Of a stretch of DNA of 64,000 nucleotides, positions 1-10,380 are shown piece after piece (the first letter of the stretch is position 1; each line of letters begins with the position of its first letter). The notes under the pieces were generated by a model. The model was not told the DNA's origin, made no database searches, and saw only the letters and a program-made list of their open reading frames with translations. Both the position numbers and the translations under genes were made by a program. Source of the stretch: Microbacterium sp. 2FI (GTDB lineage Bacteria > Actinomycetota > Actinomycetes > Actinomycetales > Microbacteriaceae); assembly GCF_005502885.1 (NCBI RefSeq), contig NZ_SCMR01000020.1, positions 1 through 64,000 on the forward strand, written 5' to 3'.

Positions 1-441
1 GGCGGAGGCGGCGCGGTGGTCGGCTCAGGATGGGCGCGGCCCTCGTCGGGCTGGCGCAGCTCGGGCTACGGCCCCCGCAGCCAGGTGTGCGGACAGAACG
101 GCTGCTCGAGCTCCTTCCACTACGGCGTCGACCTCGCCGCAGGCTGCGGCGCGGGAATCTACGCCGCGCACGCGGGCACCGTGGTCTACGCCGGCTACAA
201 CGGCGGCTACGGCAACTACATCAAGATCGACCACGGCAACAACATCGGCACCGGCTACGCCCACATCCGCCCGGGCGGCATCTTCGTCCGCCACGGTCAG
301 CGGGTGAGCGCCGGTCAGCTCATCGCCAGCGAAGGCAACACCGGAAACTCGTACGGCTGCCACCTGCACTTCGAGACCTACGTCAGCGGATACCCCGTGA
401 ACCCGATCTACTTCATGGGCGACCGCGGCGTCTCGGTCTGA
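1..441 (+). CDS. M23-family (LytM-like) metallopeptidase, C-terminal part
   Basis: The reading frame is open from the first base, so the N-terminus lies outside the window. The visible part is a complete LytM/M23 peptidase domain: the first zinc-ligand pair lies in HYGVDLA, and the HLHFE motif near the end gives the catalytic and third-ligand histidines. Family members are secreted zinc endopeptidases that cut peptide cross-links in peptidoglycan; a Gly-rich stretch just before the domain looks like a linker from an upstream region (often coiled coil). It ends just before a strong hairpin shared with ppa, which is convergent. Function as a cell-wall hydrolase or a divisome or spore-type regulator cannot be separated without the missing N-terminus. 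Confidence 0.9.
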   Translation, partial: GGGGAVVGSGWARPSSGWRSSGYGPRSQVCGQNGCSSSFHYGVDLAAGCGAGIYAAHAGTVVYAGYNGGYGNYIKIDHGNNIGTGYAHIRPGGIFVRHGQRVSAGQLIASEGNTGNSYGCHLHFETYVSGYPVNPIYFMGDRGVSV

Positions 442-470
442 CCTCCGCCGCGGAGCCCTCGAACGACGAG

Positions 471-495
471 GAGCGGATGCCGTCGGCATCCGCTC
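471..495. terminator. Bidirectional hairpin between M23 peptidase and ppa
   Basis: A perfect 11-bp stem (GAGCGGATGCC at 471-481 with GGCATCCGCTC at 485-495) closes a 3-nt loop and is followed by TTCGT. It sits between two convergent genes and probably ends transcripts from both sides. Confidence 0.7.
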
Positions 496-510
496 TTCGT
501 GTGAAACGCG

Positions 511-1044
511 TCAGAGGATGCTGGGCGCGACGCCCTCACCCTGCGTCTTGGTCTGACCCTCGTGCTCGGCGAAGCGCGCGAAGGCCTCGTCGACCAGGCG
601 CTCGGCCTCGGCCGCGCTCGCCCACTCGTCGACCTTGACCCACTTGTTGGGCTCGAGGTCCTTGTAGTGCTCGAAGAAGTGCTCGATCTCCTTGCGGGTG
701 TACTCCGGGATGTCGTTGACGTCCTGGATGTGCGCCCAGCGCGGGTCCTTGGCGAGCACAGCGACGACCTTGTCGTCGCCGCCCGCCTCGTCGCTCATCT
801 TCAGCACGCCGACCGGGCGCACGCTGGCCAGGACGCCCGGAGCGAGGTCGAAGTCGAGCAGTACCAGCACGTCGAGCGGGTCGCCGTCTTCGCCGAGGGT
901 GTTCTCGAAGAAGCCGTAGTTGGTGGGGTATCCGAACGCGGTGTACAGGATGCGGTCGAGGAAGACGCGGCCGGTGCCGTGGTCGACCTCGTACTTGACG
1001 CGGCTGCCGCGGGGGATCTCGATGACGGCGTCGTACGCGCCCAT
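511..1044 (-). CDS. ppa: Inorganic pyrophosphatase
   Basis: Cytoplasmic Mg-dependent family I pyrophosphatase (177 aa, the usual prokaryotic length) that hydrolyses PPi to two phosphates and pulls biosynthetic reactions forward. The signature stretch EDGDPLDVLVL carries the catalytic aspartates, and RVKYEVDHGTG and YGFFENTL are typical substrate-site segments. The start at 1044 is supported by an AAGGAG ribosome binding site about 7 nt upstream. Divergent from tilS, with separate promoters in a 76-bp gap. Confidence 0.97.
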   Translation of the reverse strand: MGAYDAVIEIPRGSRVKYEVDHGTGRVFLDRILYTAFGYPTNYGFFENTLGEDGDPLDVLVLLDFDLAPGVLASVRPVGVLKMSDEAGGDDKVVAVLAKDPRWAHIQDVNDIPEYTRKEIEHFFEHYKDLEPNKWVKVDEWASAAEAERLVDEAFARFAEHEGQTKTQGEGVAPSIL

Positions 1045-1083
1045 GGTGTGCTCCTTGGAAAAAACGGGTGGGGTGCGGCGACA

Positions 1084-1089
1084 AGCCTA
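1084..1089 (-). promoter_or_regulatory. -10 element of ppa
   Basis: TAGGCT on the minus strand, about 40 nt upstream of the ppa start; predicted transcript start near 1077 gives a leader of about 33 nt that contains the AAGGAG site. Inferred from the -10 consensus only; no clear -35. Confidence 0.45.
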
Positions 1090-1108
1090 GTCGCGGCGGG
1101 GACGGGGA

Positions 1109-1114
1109 TACCGT
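1109..1114 (+). promoter_or_regulatory. -10 element of tilS, leaderless geometry
   Basis: TACCGT followed by exactly 6 nt and the GTG start of tilS at 1121. Same spacing as at many other genes in this window; predicts a leaderless transcript that begins at the start codon. Confidence 0.4.
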
Positions 1115-1120
1115 GGGTGC

Positions 1121-2152
1121 GTGGAACGCCGCCCCAGCTTGGACCCTGCCGTCGCCGAGGTGCGCCGCGCGGTGCGGGCCGCCCTCGCCGCCCTCCCTGC
1201 CTCGTCGGCGATCGTCGTCGGACTCTCGGGCGGCGCCGACTCGCTCGCGCTGGCCGCGGCGGCGGCCTTCGAGGCGCGAGGATCGGGGCACCGGATCGTC
1301 GCGGTGACGGTGGACCACGGCCTTCAAACGGGATCGGCGGATGCTGCAGCCTCAGCCGCAGCGAAGGCTCGCGCACTCGGTCTCGAGGCCGTCGTGGCGC
1401 GGGTCGAGGTCGGCGAGGGCGCCGGTCCCGAGGCTGCGGCACGCGACGCGCGATACCGGGCACTGCATGACGCCGCCCAGGACGCCGGCGCGGCCGCGGT
1501 GCTCGTCGGCCACACCCTCGACGATCAGGCCGAGACGGTGCTGCTCGGCCTCGCTCGCGGATCGGGGGGCGCGAGTCTGCAGGGGATGGCCGCGGCATCC
1601 GATCTCGACGGCATCCCGCTGCTGCGTCCGCTTCTGGGCGTCCGACGCATCACGACCCGGGCCGCGTGCGCGGCCGAGGGTCTCGAACCGTGGGACGACC
1701 CCCACAACCTCGACCCCCGCTTCGCGCGGGTGCGCGTGCGCGAGAGCGTGCTGCCCGTCCTCGAGGCCGAGCTCGGTCCGGGCATCGCCGAAGCCCTCGC
1801 GCGCACCGCGGCGCAGCTGCGCGAAGACGCCGAGGCCTTCGACGAGATGATCGACGAGACGATCGAAGACATCGTCGAGCACGCCGAGGCCGGCATCTCG
1901 GTGTCGGCTGCCGCGCTTGCGGCGAACCCGCCGGCGCTCCGCCACCGCATCATCCGCCACGTCGTGGACGCCGAGTTCGGTGCGAGCCTCACGCGAACGC
2001 AGACGCTCGAGGTCGCGCGCCTGGTCACGGATTGGTCGGGCCAGGGCCCGATCGACCTGCCCGGATGCCGCGCCCGCCGCGTCGGCGGCCGGATCGAGTT
2101 CCGGGCGGGAGCTGTGGAAAGCGACGAGACCGCGGGCGGAGCATCGGCTTAG
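1121..2152 (+). CDS. tilS: tRNA(Ile)-lysidine synthetase
   Basis: TilS uses ATP and lysine to convert cytidine-34 of the CAU-anticodon tRNA-Ile to lysidine, changing both its charging and its decoding to AUA. The N-terminal PP-loop motif SGGADSLALA (residues about 35-44) is diagnostic; the conserved HTLDDQAET segment follows. At 343 aa it is the short actinobacterial form, with a helical C-terminal part after residue about 200. GTG start chosen because a TACCGT hexamer lies six bases upstream. Place between ppa and hpt is the conserved actinobacterial neighbourhood, although three extra genes separate it from hpt here. Confidence 0.95.
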   Translation: MERRPSLDPAVAEVRRAVRAALAALPASSAIVVGLSGGADSLALAAAAAFEARGSGHRIVAVTVDHGLQTGSADAAASAAAKARALGLEAVVARVEVGEGAGPEAAARDARYRALHDAAQDAGAAAVLVGHTLDDQAETVLLGLARGSGGASLQGMAAASDLDGIPLLRPLLGVRRITTRAACAAEGLEPWDDPHNLDPRFARVRVRESVLPVLEAELGPGIAEALARTAAQLREDAEAFDEMIDETIEDIVEHAEAGISVSAAALAANPPALRHRIIRHVVDAEFGASLTRTQTLEVARLVTDWSGQGPIDLPGCRARRVGGRIEFRAGAVESDETAGGASA

Positions 2153-2170
2153 GGTGGATCGGGTCAGGGG

Positions 2171-2443
2171 GTGCGGATGCCGGATCTGAAGATCACCGAC
2201 GTCGAGATCGAGCAGACCGTCGCGCGCCTGCGTGAGGCGTCGGTCGCCGCGTCTGCCGGATTCGCCCTCGACCCGACGGTCACGGGGTCGGACGCCGTCG
2301 CGGCGGCTCTCGGCGACGCCGACGCCCTGATCGAGCAGCTGGCCGTCGGGCTCGCCGGCGTTGCGGAAGAGGCCTCCGCCGACGCGCGGCTGATCGGGGT
2401 CGCCCTCACCGACATCGACACACGGCTCGCGGGGTCGCGATGA
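2171..2443 (+). CDS. Small helical protein, WXG100/EspC-like, partner of the next gene
   Basis: 90 aa (84 if the ATG at 2177 is used), Ala/Asp-rich and predicted almost wholly helical with no membrane segment. There is no WXG motif, but size, helix content and a position directly before a DUF1023 hydrolase match EspC/WXG100-like small proteins that precede such hydrolases in Actinobacteria. Its stop overlaps the next start (ATGA), so the two are translationally coupled. A TAGGGT hexamer formed partly by the tilS stop codon (2150-2155) could be its -10. A GGGGG stretch serves as ribosome binding site. Family assignment is inference. Confidence 0.6.
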   Translation: MRMPDLKITDVEIEQTVARLREASVAASAGFALDPTVTGSDAVAAALGDADALIEQLAVGLAGVAEEASADARLIGVALTDIDTRLAGSR

Positions 2444-4344
2444 CCCTGCCCGGCATCGATGTCGATCCCGCGCGCGGAGACCGCTCCGCGGTACGGTCGG
2501 CCGCCGCTCAGTTCCGCAGCCGCTCGAGCGTCCTCACCGACCGTGCGGGATCGGCGCGGGGCGCGCTCGGAGCGATGACCGGACTCGTCGGCGAGGCGCC
2601 CGATGCGCTGCGCCCGAGAATTGCAGCCCTTGTCGAGCGGATCGACCGCACCGCGGCCGCTGCGGGCACGGTCGCCTGCATCCTGGACGACTACGCCACC
2701 TCGCTCGACGCGATCGCGCTGCGCTCGGTCTCGGCGCTGAGTCACGCCCACTTCGCCTACGACCAGATCTGGATCCGCCGCGGCGAGGCGCTCAACGCCG
2801 CCTCGGAGCTCATCACCGGGTGGGCCCTGGGATGGGACGACGTGATCCCGTCGTGGCTGTACCTCGACGACCACGCCCACCTCGCGCGCTGGAGCGCGGC
2901 CATCGACGACTTCCGCGACGCGCGGGCTGCTGTGCTCGCCCTCCAGCTCGAGCGCGACGAGCTCGACCGCTTCACCGCGGAGCAGTTGCGTGCGGTGCCG
3001 CTGCTCGCCGAGCTTGCGGCATCCGCCCCCGCATCTTTGACCGCGCGTCTCGCCGTCGCGTCGCTGTGGGCCGGCGACGTCGACGGCGTCTCAGCCACGG
3101 GACTGGCCTCTCTCGGCGACTCCGACGTCATCCGCCAGGTGTGGGGGGCGATGTCGAGCGACCAGCGCGACGCGATGATCGCGGCATCCCCTCTCGTCAT
3201 CGGCAATCTCGACGGTGTGCCCATTCGCGATCGGGTGGCCGCGAACCGCCGCAGCATCGGCGACGAGATCGATCATCGTGAGGCGCAGATCGCCGCGCTC
3301 GAGGCGAAGCGCGACGCCGAGATCGCGAACCCGTCGTCGTACCCGGGGCAGACGCCGAGCGCGATCCGCGCAGCCTACGACGCCCGGATCGCCGATCACC
3401 GCGCAGTGATCGTCATCTATCAGGGCCTCTTGACGCAGCGCGTCACGTGGATCGACGAGAACCGCCACGCCCACGTCGACACGGGTGCCCGCGTCGTGGT
3501 CTTCGATCCGCGATCCCAGGCGATCGGCACCTATCACGGTCCCATCGATGCGGCCACGGGCGATATCCCTGCCTGGGTCAGGCACGTGGCGATATCGGTG
3601 CCGGGGACGGCAGCCACGATGACGTCGTTCTCGGACGACCTCGGAGCCGACCTCTATGCCCTGTCCGGTCGGGAGTCCGCGGTCTTCCAATGGGCCGGCG
3701 GCGAGTTCCCCGGAGACCTGCTCGAGGCCACGAGCGCCGACTACTCGGCGGCGCTCGCTCCCAAGCTCCGCGACTTCGCGGCCGGCGTCGCGATGCCCGA
3801 TTCGGCCACGCTCACCGTGCTCGGCCACAGCTACGGCGGCGCGACCGTGGGCCTCGCCGAGCAGGCGGGCCTGCGAGCAGATCGGGTGCTCTACGTCGCG
3901 TCGGCCGGTATGGGGCACGGCGTCTCGGGTCTCGCGGACTTCCCGTACACCGCGGGCGTCCCCCACTACTCGCTCATGGTGCGCAACGACCTCGTCGTCG
4001 GCTTCGTGCAGGGCGGGGATGCCGGGGCCCTGCACGGCCAGTCGGCGCTCACCGCCGAGGGGGTCGTACGGCTCGAGACCGGCAGGCTCGTCGACGGCGA
4101 CCCGACGAGCCCCGACCTCGAGGACTACAGCGAGCCCGGCAACGGCTTCATCCGCCAGGTCGACGTGCACACGACGCTCTTCACTCCGCACTCGACGGCG
4201 ATGAACGGCATCGTCGCCGTGATCACGGGCGGCCGGGCCGAGGTCTTCGCGCCGAGCGAGTACGTCTTCGCAGCTGGTCGATCGGTGACCGTCGACGGCA
4301 TCGACAGCGCGGACTACGAGCCGCACTACACCCGGATCGAGTGA
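2440..4344 (+). CDS. DUF1023-type alpha/beta hydrolase with WXG-like N-terminal helices
   Basis: 634 aa. Residues 1 to about 100 look like a helical WXG100-type segment; a coiled-coil stretch rich in Glu/Ala/Arg lies around residues 270-330; the C-terminal 250 residues form an alpha/beta hydrolase fold. The nucleophile elbow is GHSYGG, with Ser at about residue 464, followed by the DUF1023 hallmark RVLYVASAGMG. Late Asp/His residues (for example HSTAMNGIVAV) could complete the triad. No signal peptide seen. Such proteins are common next to type VII-like secreted partners in Actinobacteria; substrate unknown. Forms an operon with the small helical gene before it and the lipoprotein 3 nt after it. 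Confidence 0.85.
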   Translation: MTLPGIDVDPARGDRSAVRSAAAQFRSRSSVLTDRAGSARGALGAMTGLVGEAPDALRPRIAALVERIDRTAAAAGTVACILDDYATSLDAIALRSVSALSHAHFAYDQIWIRRGEALNAASELITGWALGWDDVIPSWLYLDDHAHLARWSAAIDDFRDARAAVLALQLERDELDRFTAEQLRAVPLLAELAASAPASLTARLAVASLWAGDVDGVSATGLASLGDSDVIRQVWGAMSSDQRDAMIAASPLVIGNLDGVPIRDRVAANRRSIGDEIDHREAQIAALEAKRDAEIANPSSYPGQTPSAIRAAYDARIADHRAVIVIYQGLLTQRVTWIDENRHAHVDTGARVVVFDPRSQAIGTYHGPIDAATGDIPAWVRHVAISVPGTAATMTSFSDDLGADLYALSGRESAVFQWAGGEFPGDLLEATSADYSAALAPKLRDFAAGVAMPDSATLTVLGHSYGGATVGLAEQAGLRADRVLYVASAGMGHGVSGLADFPYTAGVPHYSLMVRNDLVVGFVQGGDAGALHGQSALTAEGVVRLETGRLVDGDPTSPDLEDYSEPGNGFIRQVDVHTTLFTPHSTAMNGIVAVITGGRAEVFAPSEYVFAAGRSVTVDGIDSADYEPHYTRIE

Positions 4345-4347
4345 CGG

Positions 4348-4863
4348 ATGCTCCGACTCCTGGCCGTCACGGCGGTCGCCCTGCTCGCCCTGCTCCTCGG
4401 AGGCTGCGCCATGACACCCGAAAGCCGCCTCGATGAATACCGCATCGAGTCCGAGCGCCTGACCGCCGAGGTGCTCGCCCTCGTGCCGGAGGCTCTGCTC
4501 ACCGACGACCTCATCACCCAGTCCGAGCCGCGCTACGGCGAGGCCGTCACGGTGCAGGAGCGCCCGAGCGACCCCGCGTGGTGGCAGGTGCGCGCGTATC
4601 AGACTCTGGTCACACAGACGGATGCCTCGGCAGATGCCGCCGCGGCGATCGAAGCGGGGCTCACCGCCGATGGGTGGAGCCATCGGCGCGTGCGCGAGAC
4701 CGACGGCGGCACCCGATTCGCCGAGGGGTACTCCCGCGACTCCGACGACGGCGAGACCTGGTACATCGAGGTCACGTGGGTGCTCACCGCGCCCGAGAAG
4801 GCGGAGCTGCTCGAGGTGCTCGTGGTGAGTCCCCCCACTGTCCGTGGCGACACGTCGTTCTAG
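4348..4863 (+). CDS. Lipoprotein of unknown function
   Basis: 171 aa with a lipoprotein signal: short charged start, hydrophobic LLAVTAVALLALLL and lipobox LGGC, giving a lipidated Cys near residue 18. The mature part is an alpha/beta domain of about 150 residues without cysteines and without a family I recognise. It begins 3 nt after the DUF1023 hydrolase, so it is probably co-expressed with it and may act at the same envelope site. Its TAG stop is also the first three bases of the -10 hexamer of hpt. Confidence 0.8.
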   Translation: MLRLLAVTAVALLALLLGGCAMTPESRLDEYRIESERLTAEVLALVPEALLTDDLITQSEPRYGEAVTVQERPSDPAWWQVRAYQTLVTQTDASADAAAAIEAGLTADGWSHRRVRETDGGTRFAEGYSRDSDDGETWYIEVTWVLTAPEKAELLEVLVVSPPTVRGDTSF

Positions 4864-4866
4864 ACT
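4861..4866 (+). promoter_or_regulatory. -10 element of hpt, overlapping the upstream stop codon
   Basis: TAGACT, 6 nt before the ATG of hpt. The first three bases are the TAG stop of the upstream lipoprotein gene. Predicts leaderless hpt mRNA. No convincing -35. Confidence 0.5.
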
Positions 4867-4872
4867 CTCCCC

Positions 4873-5424
4873 ATGCGCGCCGCCGACGTCTCCAGTGACA
4901 TCACCCGGGTTCTCGTCACCGAGGAGGAGATCCGGACGAAGCTCGACGACATCGCAGCCCAGGTGGCCTCCGACTACGACGGCAAGGATCTGCTGCTCGT
5001 CGGCGTGCTCAAGGGCGCCGTCATGGTCATGGCCGACTTCTCGCGTGCGCTTCCGACCCTCGTTCCGATGGACTGGATGGCGGTGTCGTCGTACGGCGCG
5101 GGCACGAAGTCCAGCGGTGTCGTCCAGATCCGCAAGGACCTCGACACCGACCTGCACGGCAAGCACGTGCTGATCGTCGAGGACATCATCGACTCGGGCC
5201 TCACGCTGTCGTGGCTGCTCGAGAACTTCGCCTCGCGCGGTGCCGCGTCGGTCGAGGTCTTCGCGCTCCTGCGCAAGCCCGAGGCGGCCAAGGTCGTGGT
5301 GCACTGCAAGTACGTCGGCTTCGACATCCCCACCGAATTCGTCGTCGGATACGGGCTCGACTACGCCGAGAAGTACCGCAATCTGCGGGACGTCGCGATC
5401 CTTGCGCCGCACGTCTACGCCTGA
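4873..5424 (+). CDS. hpt: Hypoxanthine phosphoribosyltransferase
   Basis: Purine salvage enzyme that transfers phosphoribose from PRPP to hypoxanthine and guanine. The PRPP-binding loop is seen as VLIVEDIIDSGLTLSWL; the family segments LLVGVLKGAVMVMADF and YGAGTKSSG are also present. 183 aa, normal length. No ribosome binding site is visible; start set by the TAGACT hexamer six bases upstream. The tilS-hpt-ftsH-folE order is the usual actinobacterial one. Confidence 0.96.
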   Translation: MRAADVSSDITRVLVTEEEIRTKLDDIAAQVASDYDGKDLLLVGVLKGAVMVMADFSRALPTLVPMDWMAVSSYGAGTKSSGVVQIRKDLDTDLHGKHVLIVEDIIDSGLTLSWLLENFASRGAASVEVFALLRKPEAAKVVVHCKYVGFDIPTEFVVGYGLDYAEKYRNLRDVAILAPHVYA

Positions 5425-5491
5425 CCCGCGGGGTCGAAGCGCGCGATTACGCCCTCGGTGAATCCGCAGGAGACCCACAAGAACCCCGCGA

Positions 5492-5497
5492 TACCCT
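5492..5497 (+). promoter_or_regulatory. Candidate -10 element of ftsH
   Basis: TACCCT about 80 nt upstream of ftsH, in the 151-bp hpt-ftsH gap. It would give a leader of about 70 nt. Weak evidence, no clear -35. Confidence 0.35.
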
Positions 5498-5575
5498 GAT
5501 TTCCACTGCTGCCGCGGCATCCTGTCCTCGTGTCGGCGGTTCGTCGAAGAAGGGACACGGGCGCACGCCCGCACC

Positions 5576-7579
<2,004 letters not shown>

Positions 7580-7588
7580 GCTCGGCCT

Positions 7589-8179
7589 GTGTCCGTAGAC
7601 CGACAGCGCATCGCCGCGCTCGTGCGCGAGCTGCTCGAGGCTATCGGCGAGGATGCCGATCGCCCGGGCCTGCGACAGACTCCCGAGCGCGTCGCCGACG
7701 CGTACGCCGAGTTCTTCGCGGGCGTGGGAGAGGATGCCGCGGCACCTCTCGCGCACACGATCTCGATCGCGCGCGGACCCGCCCCTGAGACTCTTCCCTC
7801 GGGTGCGGTGATGCTCCGCGACATCCGCTTCCGCTCGATGTGCGAGCACCACCTCCTGCCGTTCCGCGGACTCGCTCACATCGCCTACCTCCCCGGCGAA
7901 CAGGTGGTGGGCCTCGGCGCGCTGCCGCGTGTCGTCGACATCCTCTCGGCGCGCCCGCAGGTGCAGGAGCGGCTCGGCGAGCAGATCGCCGACGTCATCG
8001 CGGCATCCCTCGACGCCCGCGGTGTGCTGGTCGTGCTCGATGCGACGCACGAGTGCGTGACGATGCGAGGCGGACGCCAACCCGACGCGTCGACCGTCAC
8101 GATCGCGGCGCGCGGCGAGCTCGCCGACCCCGCGGCGCGGGCCGAGCTCGTCGCCCTCATCGGCGCCCACCGCCCATGA
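7589..8179 (+). CDS. folE: GTP cyclohydrolase I
   Basis: First enzyme of tetrahydrofolate synthesis: GTP to 7,8-dihydroneopterin triphosphate and formate. 196 aa. Zinc ligands lie in MCEHHLLPF (Cys and His) and ECVTMRGG (second Cys), both intact. GTG start fixed by the TAGGCT hexamer. First gene of the overlapping run folE-folP-folB-folK: its TGA overlaps the ATG of folP. Confidence 0.96.
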   Translation: MSVDRQRIAALVRELLEAIGEDADRPGLRQTPERVADAYAEFFAGVGEDAAAPLAHTISIARGPAPETLPSGAVMLRDIRFRSMCEHHLLPFRGLAHIAYLPGEQVVGLGALPRVVDILSARPQVQERLGEQIADVIAASLDARGVLVVLDATHECVTMRGGRQPDASTVTIAARGELADPAARAELVALIGAHRP

Positions 8180-9012
8180 CCGCGCTCATCATGGGGATCC
8201 TCAACGTCACCCCCGACTCGTTCAGCGACGGCGGTCGTCACGCCGATCCCGAAGCGGCCATCGCGCACGGACTGCGACTGCGCGCCGAGGGCGCCGACAT
8301 CCTCGACGTCGGCGGCGAATCGACGCGACCCGGGGCCGAGCGCGTGCCGGCGGCGCTCGAGCAGGAGCGCGTCATCCCCGTCATCCGAGCGCTTGCCGCA
8401 GCCGGCGCCGTCGTGAGCATCGACACCATGAACGCGTCGACGGCGCGCGCGGCGATCGGGGCGGGTGCCCGCATCGTCAACGACGTGTCGGGCGGCCTCG
8501 CCGATCCCGAGCTTCTCGCCGCGGTCGCCGAGACCAACGCCGACATCGCCCTCGGCCACTGGCGGGGGCCGTCGGCAGACATGTACGCACGGGCGCAGTA
8601 CGGCTCGGTGGTCGCCGACGTCCGTGCCGAGCTCGCCGAGCGCATGGCGGCCGCGGCAGCAGCCGGCATCCCTCCCGCTCGCGTCATCGTCGACCCCGGT
8701 TTCGGCTTCGGCAAGCAGGGCGCGCAGAACTGGGAGCTGCTCCACGGCCTGCCGCGCATCGTCGGAATGGGCCCGCGGGTGCTCGTCGGCACGAGCCGCA
8801 AGCGCTTCCTCGCCGACGCCCTCGAAGACCGCGACGCCGGCGAGGCGACCGAGGTGCGCCGCGATCTCGCAACCGCGGTGACGAGCGTGCTCGCCGACGA
8901 GGCCGGCGTCTGGGCGGTGCGCGTGCACGACGTCGCCGCGACGCGCGACGCGCTGCGGATCGCCGGACTCGGAAAGGGGACCGACCCATGGTCGCCGACC
9001 AGATCACGCTGA
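8176..9012 (+). CDS. folP: Dihydropteroate synthase
   Basis: Condenses p-aminobenzoate with dihydropterin pyrophosphate; the sulfonamide target. 278 aa TIM barrel starting MTALIMGILNVTPDSFSDGG, with the second signature GGESTRPGAE and late segment GTSRKRFL. ATG chosen because it gives the standard N-terminus and overlaps the folE stop (ATGA); an open frame extends further upstream but is only the folE shadow. Overlaps folB by 25 nt. Confidence 0.96.
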   Translation: MTALIMGILNVTPDSFSDGGRHADPEAAIAHGLRLRAEGADILDVGGESTRPGAERVPAALEQERVIPVIRALAAAGAVVSIDTMNASTARAAIGAGARIVNDVSGGLADPELLAAVAETNADIALGHWRGPSADMYARAQYGSVVADVRAELAERMAAAAAAGIPPARVIVDPGFGFGKQGAQNWELLHGLPRIVGMGPRVLVGTSRKRFLADALEDRDAGEATEVRRDLATAVTSVLADEAGVWAVRVHDVAATRDALRIAGLGKGTDPWSPTRSR

Positions 9013-9359
9013 CCGGGCTCCGGGTCTTCGGGCACCACGGCGTCTACGACGACGAGCGCCGCGTCGGCCAGTACTTCGTGGTCGACGTGACGCTCCACCT
9101 CGACACGCGCCCCGCCGCCACGAGCGACGACGTCGCCGATACCGTGCACTACGGCGAGCTGGCCGAACGCCTGGCCGCGATCGTCGCGGGCGAGCCGGTC
9201 GATCTGCTCGAGACGCTCGCGCAGCGCCTCGCCGACGCGGTGCTCGCCGACAGACGCGTCGAACGCACGCGTGTGACGGTCCACAAGCCCGACGCCCCCA
9301 TCCCGCTGACCTTCGCCGACGTCGCCGTGAGCATCGAGCGCTCGATGGAGCGATCGTGA
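8988..9359 (+). CDS. folB: Dihydroneopterin aldolase
   Basis: Cleaves dihydroneopterin to 6-hydroxymethyl-dihydropterin and glycolaldehyde. 123 aa. Recognised by the N-terminal LRVFGHHGVYDDER, the central VHYGELAERL and the C-terminal VTVHKPDAPI motifs. The start lies inside the end of folP, so translation is coupled; its stop overlaps the GTG of folK. Confidence 0.95.
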   Translation: MVADQITLTGLRVFGHHGVYDDERRVGQYFVVDVTLHLDTRPAATSDDVADTVHYGELAERLAAIVAGEPVDLLETLAQRLADAVLADRRVERTRVTVHKPDAPIPLTFADVAVSIERSMERS

Positions 9360-9889
9360 GCCGCCGCCTCGCCGAGGGATTCTCGGGCGACGGGGAGCGG
9401 CCGCCTCGCACGACGGTCGAGGCGGTCGTGGCCCTCGGCGCGAACCTCGGGGATCGCCGAGCGGCGCTCGCGGAAGCCGTCGAGGAGCTGCGCCTGCTGC
9501 CGCTCGTCGACGAGGTCCGCGCGTCGGCGGCCGTCGAGTCGGTCGCGATCAAGCCATCGGGAGCCGACCCCGACGCGCCCGCCTACCTCAACGCCGTGGC
9601 CCTCGTGACGACCCGCCTCGCCCCCACCGTGCTGCTGTCGTACCTGCACGCGATCGAGGCACGGCACGGCCGCGAGCGGCGCGAGCGCTGGGGTGATCGC
9701 ACACTCGACCTGGATCTCATCGCGTACGGCGACGTGCGCACCGACACCGCCACGCTCACCCTCCCGCACCCGCGTGCCGCCGAGCGGGACTTCGTCCTCG
9801 CGCCGTGGCTGAGCATCGACGCCGACGCATTCCTCCCCGGCATCGGCCGCGTCGACGACGCCCTCGCGCGGCTGGGCGGCGATCGATGA
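9356..9889 (+). CDS. folK: 2-amino-4-hydroxy-6-hydroxymethyldihydropteridine pyrophosphokinase
   Basis: HPPK transfers pyrophosphate from ATP to hydroxymethyl-dihydropterin, the step before FolP. 177 aa; motifs VVALGANLGDR near the start and RWGDRTLDLDLIAYG with the Mg-binding aspartates, then LPHPRAAERDFVLAP. Begins with GTG overlapping the folB stop (GTGA), with a 20-residue extension before the conserved core. Its TGA overlaps the next ATG. Confidence 0.95.
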   Translation: MSRRLAEGFSGDGERPPRTTVEAVVALGANLGDRRAALAEAVEELRLLPLVDEVRASAAVESVAIKPSGADPDAPAYLNAVALVTTRLAPTVLLSYLHAIEARHGRERRERWGDRTLDLDLIAYGDVRTDTATLTLPHPRAAERDFVLAPWLSIDADAFLPGIGRVDDALARLGGDR

Positions 9890-10380
9890 AGCGCACCGGC
9901 GTCGGCATCCTCACGATCGCCGCGGTTCTCGGCATCGGTGCCGGGTTCCTCCTCGACCAGCTGCTGACGGTGTCCGGGCGATCGACCTTCACGCCGGCCG
10001 TCACGCTCCCGATCCTGCTCGCCCTCCTCGGCGCCGTGGTCATCGTGCTCGCGCTACCGGTCCGCCGAGCGACCCGGGGGACGGCGACGACGGCCCTCAA
10101 CCCGTTCCGCGCCCTCCGCATCGCGATGCTCGCGAAGGCATCGAGCATCGTGGGCGCGGCCCTCGGCGGAGTCGGCGTGGGACTGCTGCTCTTCCTCGCG
10201 ACCCGCCCCGTCACGCCGTCGCTAGGCTCGATGGGCACCATCATCGCGACGATCGTGTGCGGCGGGCTGCTCGTGGCGGCAGGGCTGATCGCCGAGCACC
10301 TGTGCACCATCCGGAAGGACGACGATGACGAACAGCCCGGCGGAGACCCCGGACTCACCCCGCGACTCCACGATCACTGA
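9886..10380 (+). CDS. DUF3180 membrane protein
   Basis: 164 aa with four predicted TM helices (about 5-25, 38-58, 85-108, 118-140) and a charged cytoplasmic tail. The position directly after folK, with ATGA overlap, is the conserved site of DUF3180 proteins in Actinobacteria. Function unknown. The tail coding region overlaps the next gene by 56 nt in another frame. Confidence 0.85.
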   Translation: MKRTGVGILTIAAVLGIGAGFLLDQLLTVSGRSTFTPAVTLPILLALLGAVVIVLALPVRRATRGTATTALNPFRALRIAMLAKASSIVGAALGGVGVGLLLFLATRPVTPSLGSMGTIIATIVCGGLLVAAGLIAEHLCTIRKDDDDEQPGGDPGLTPRLHDH

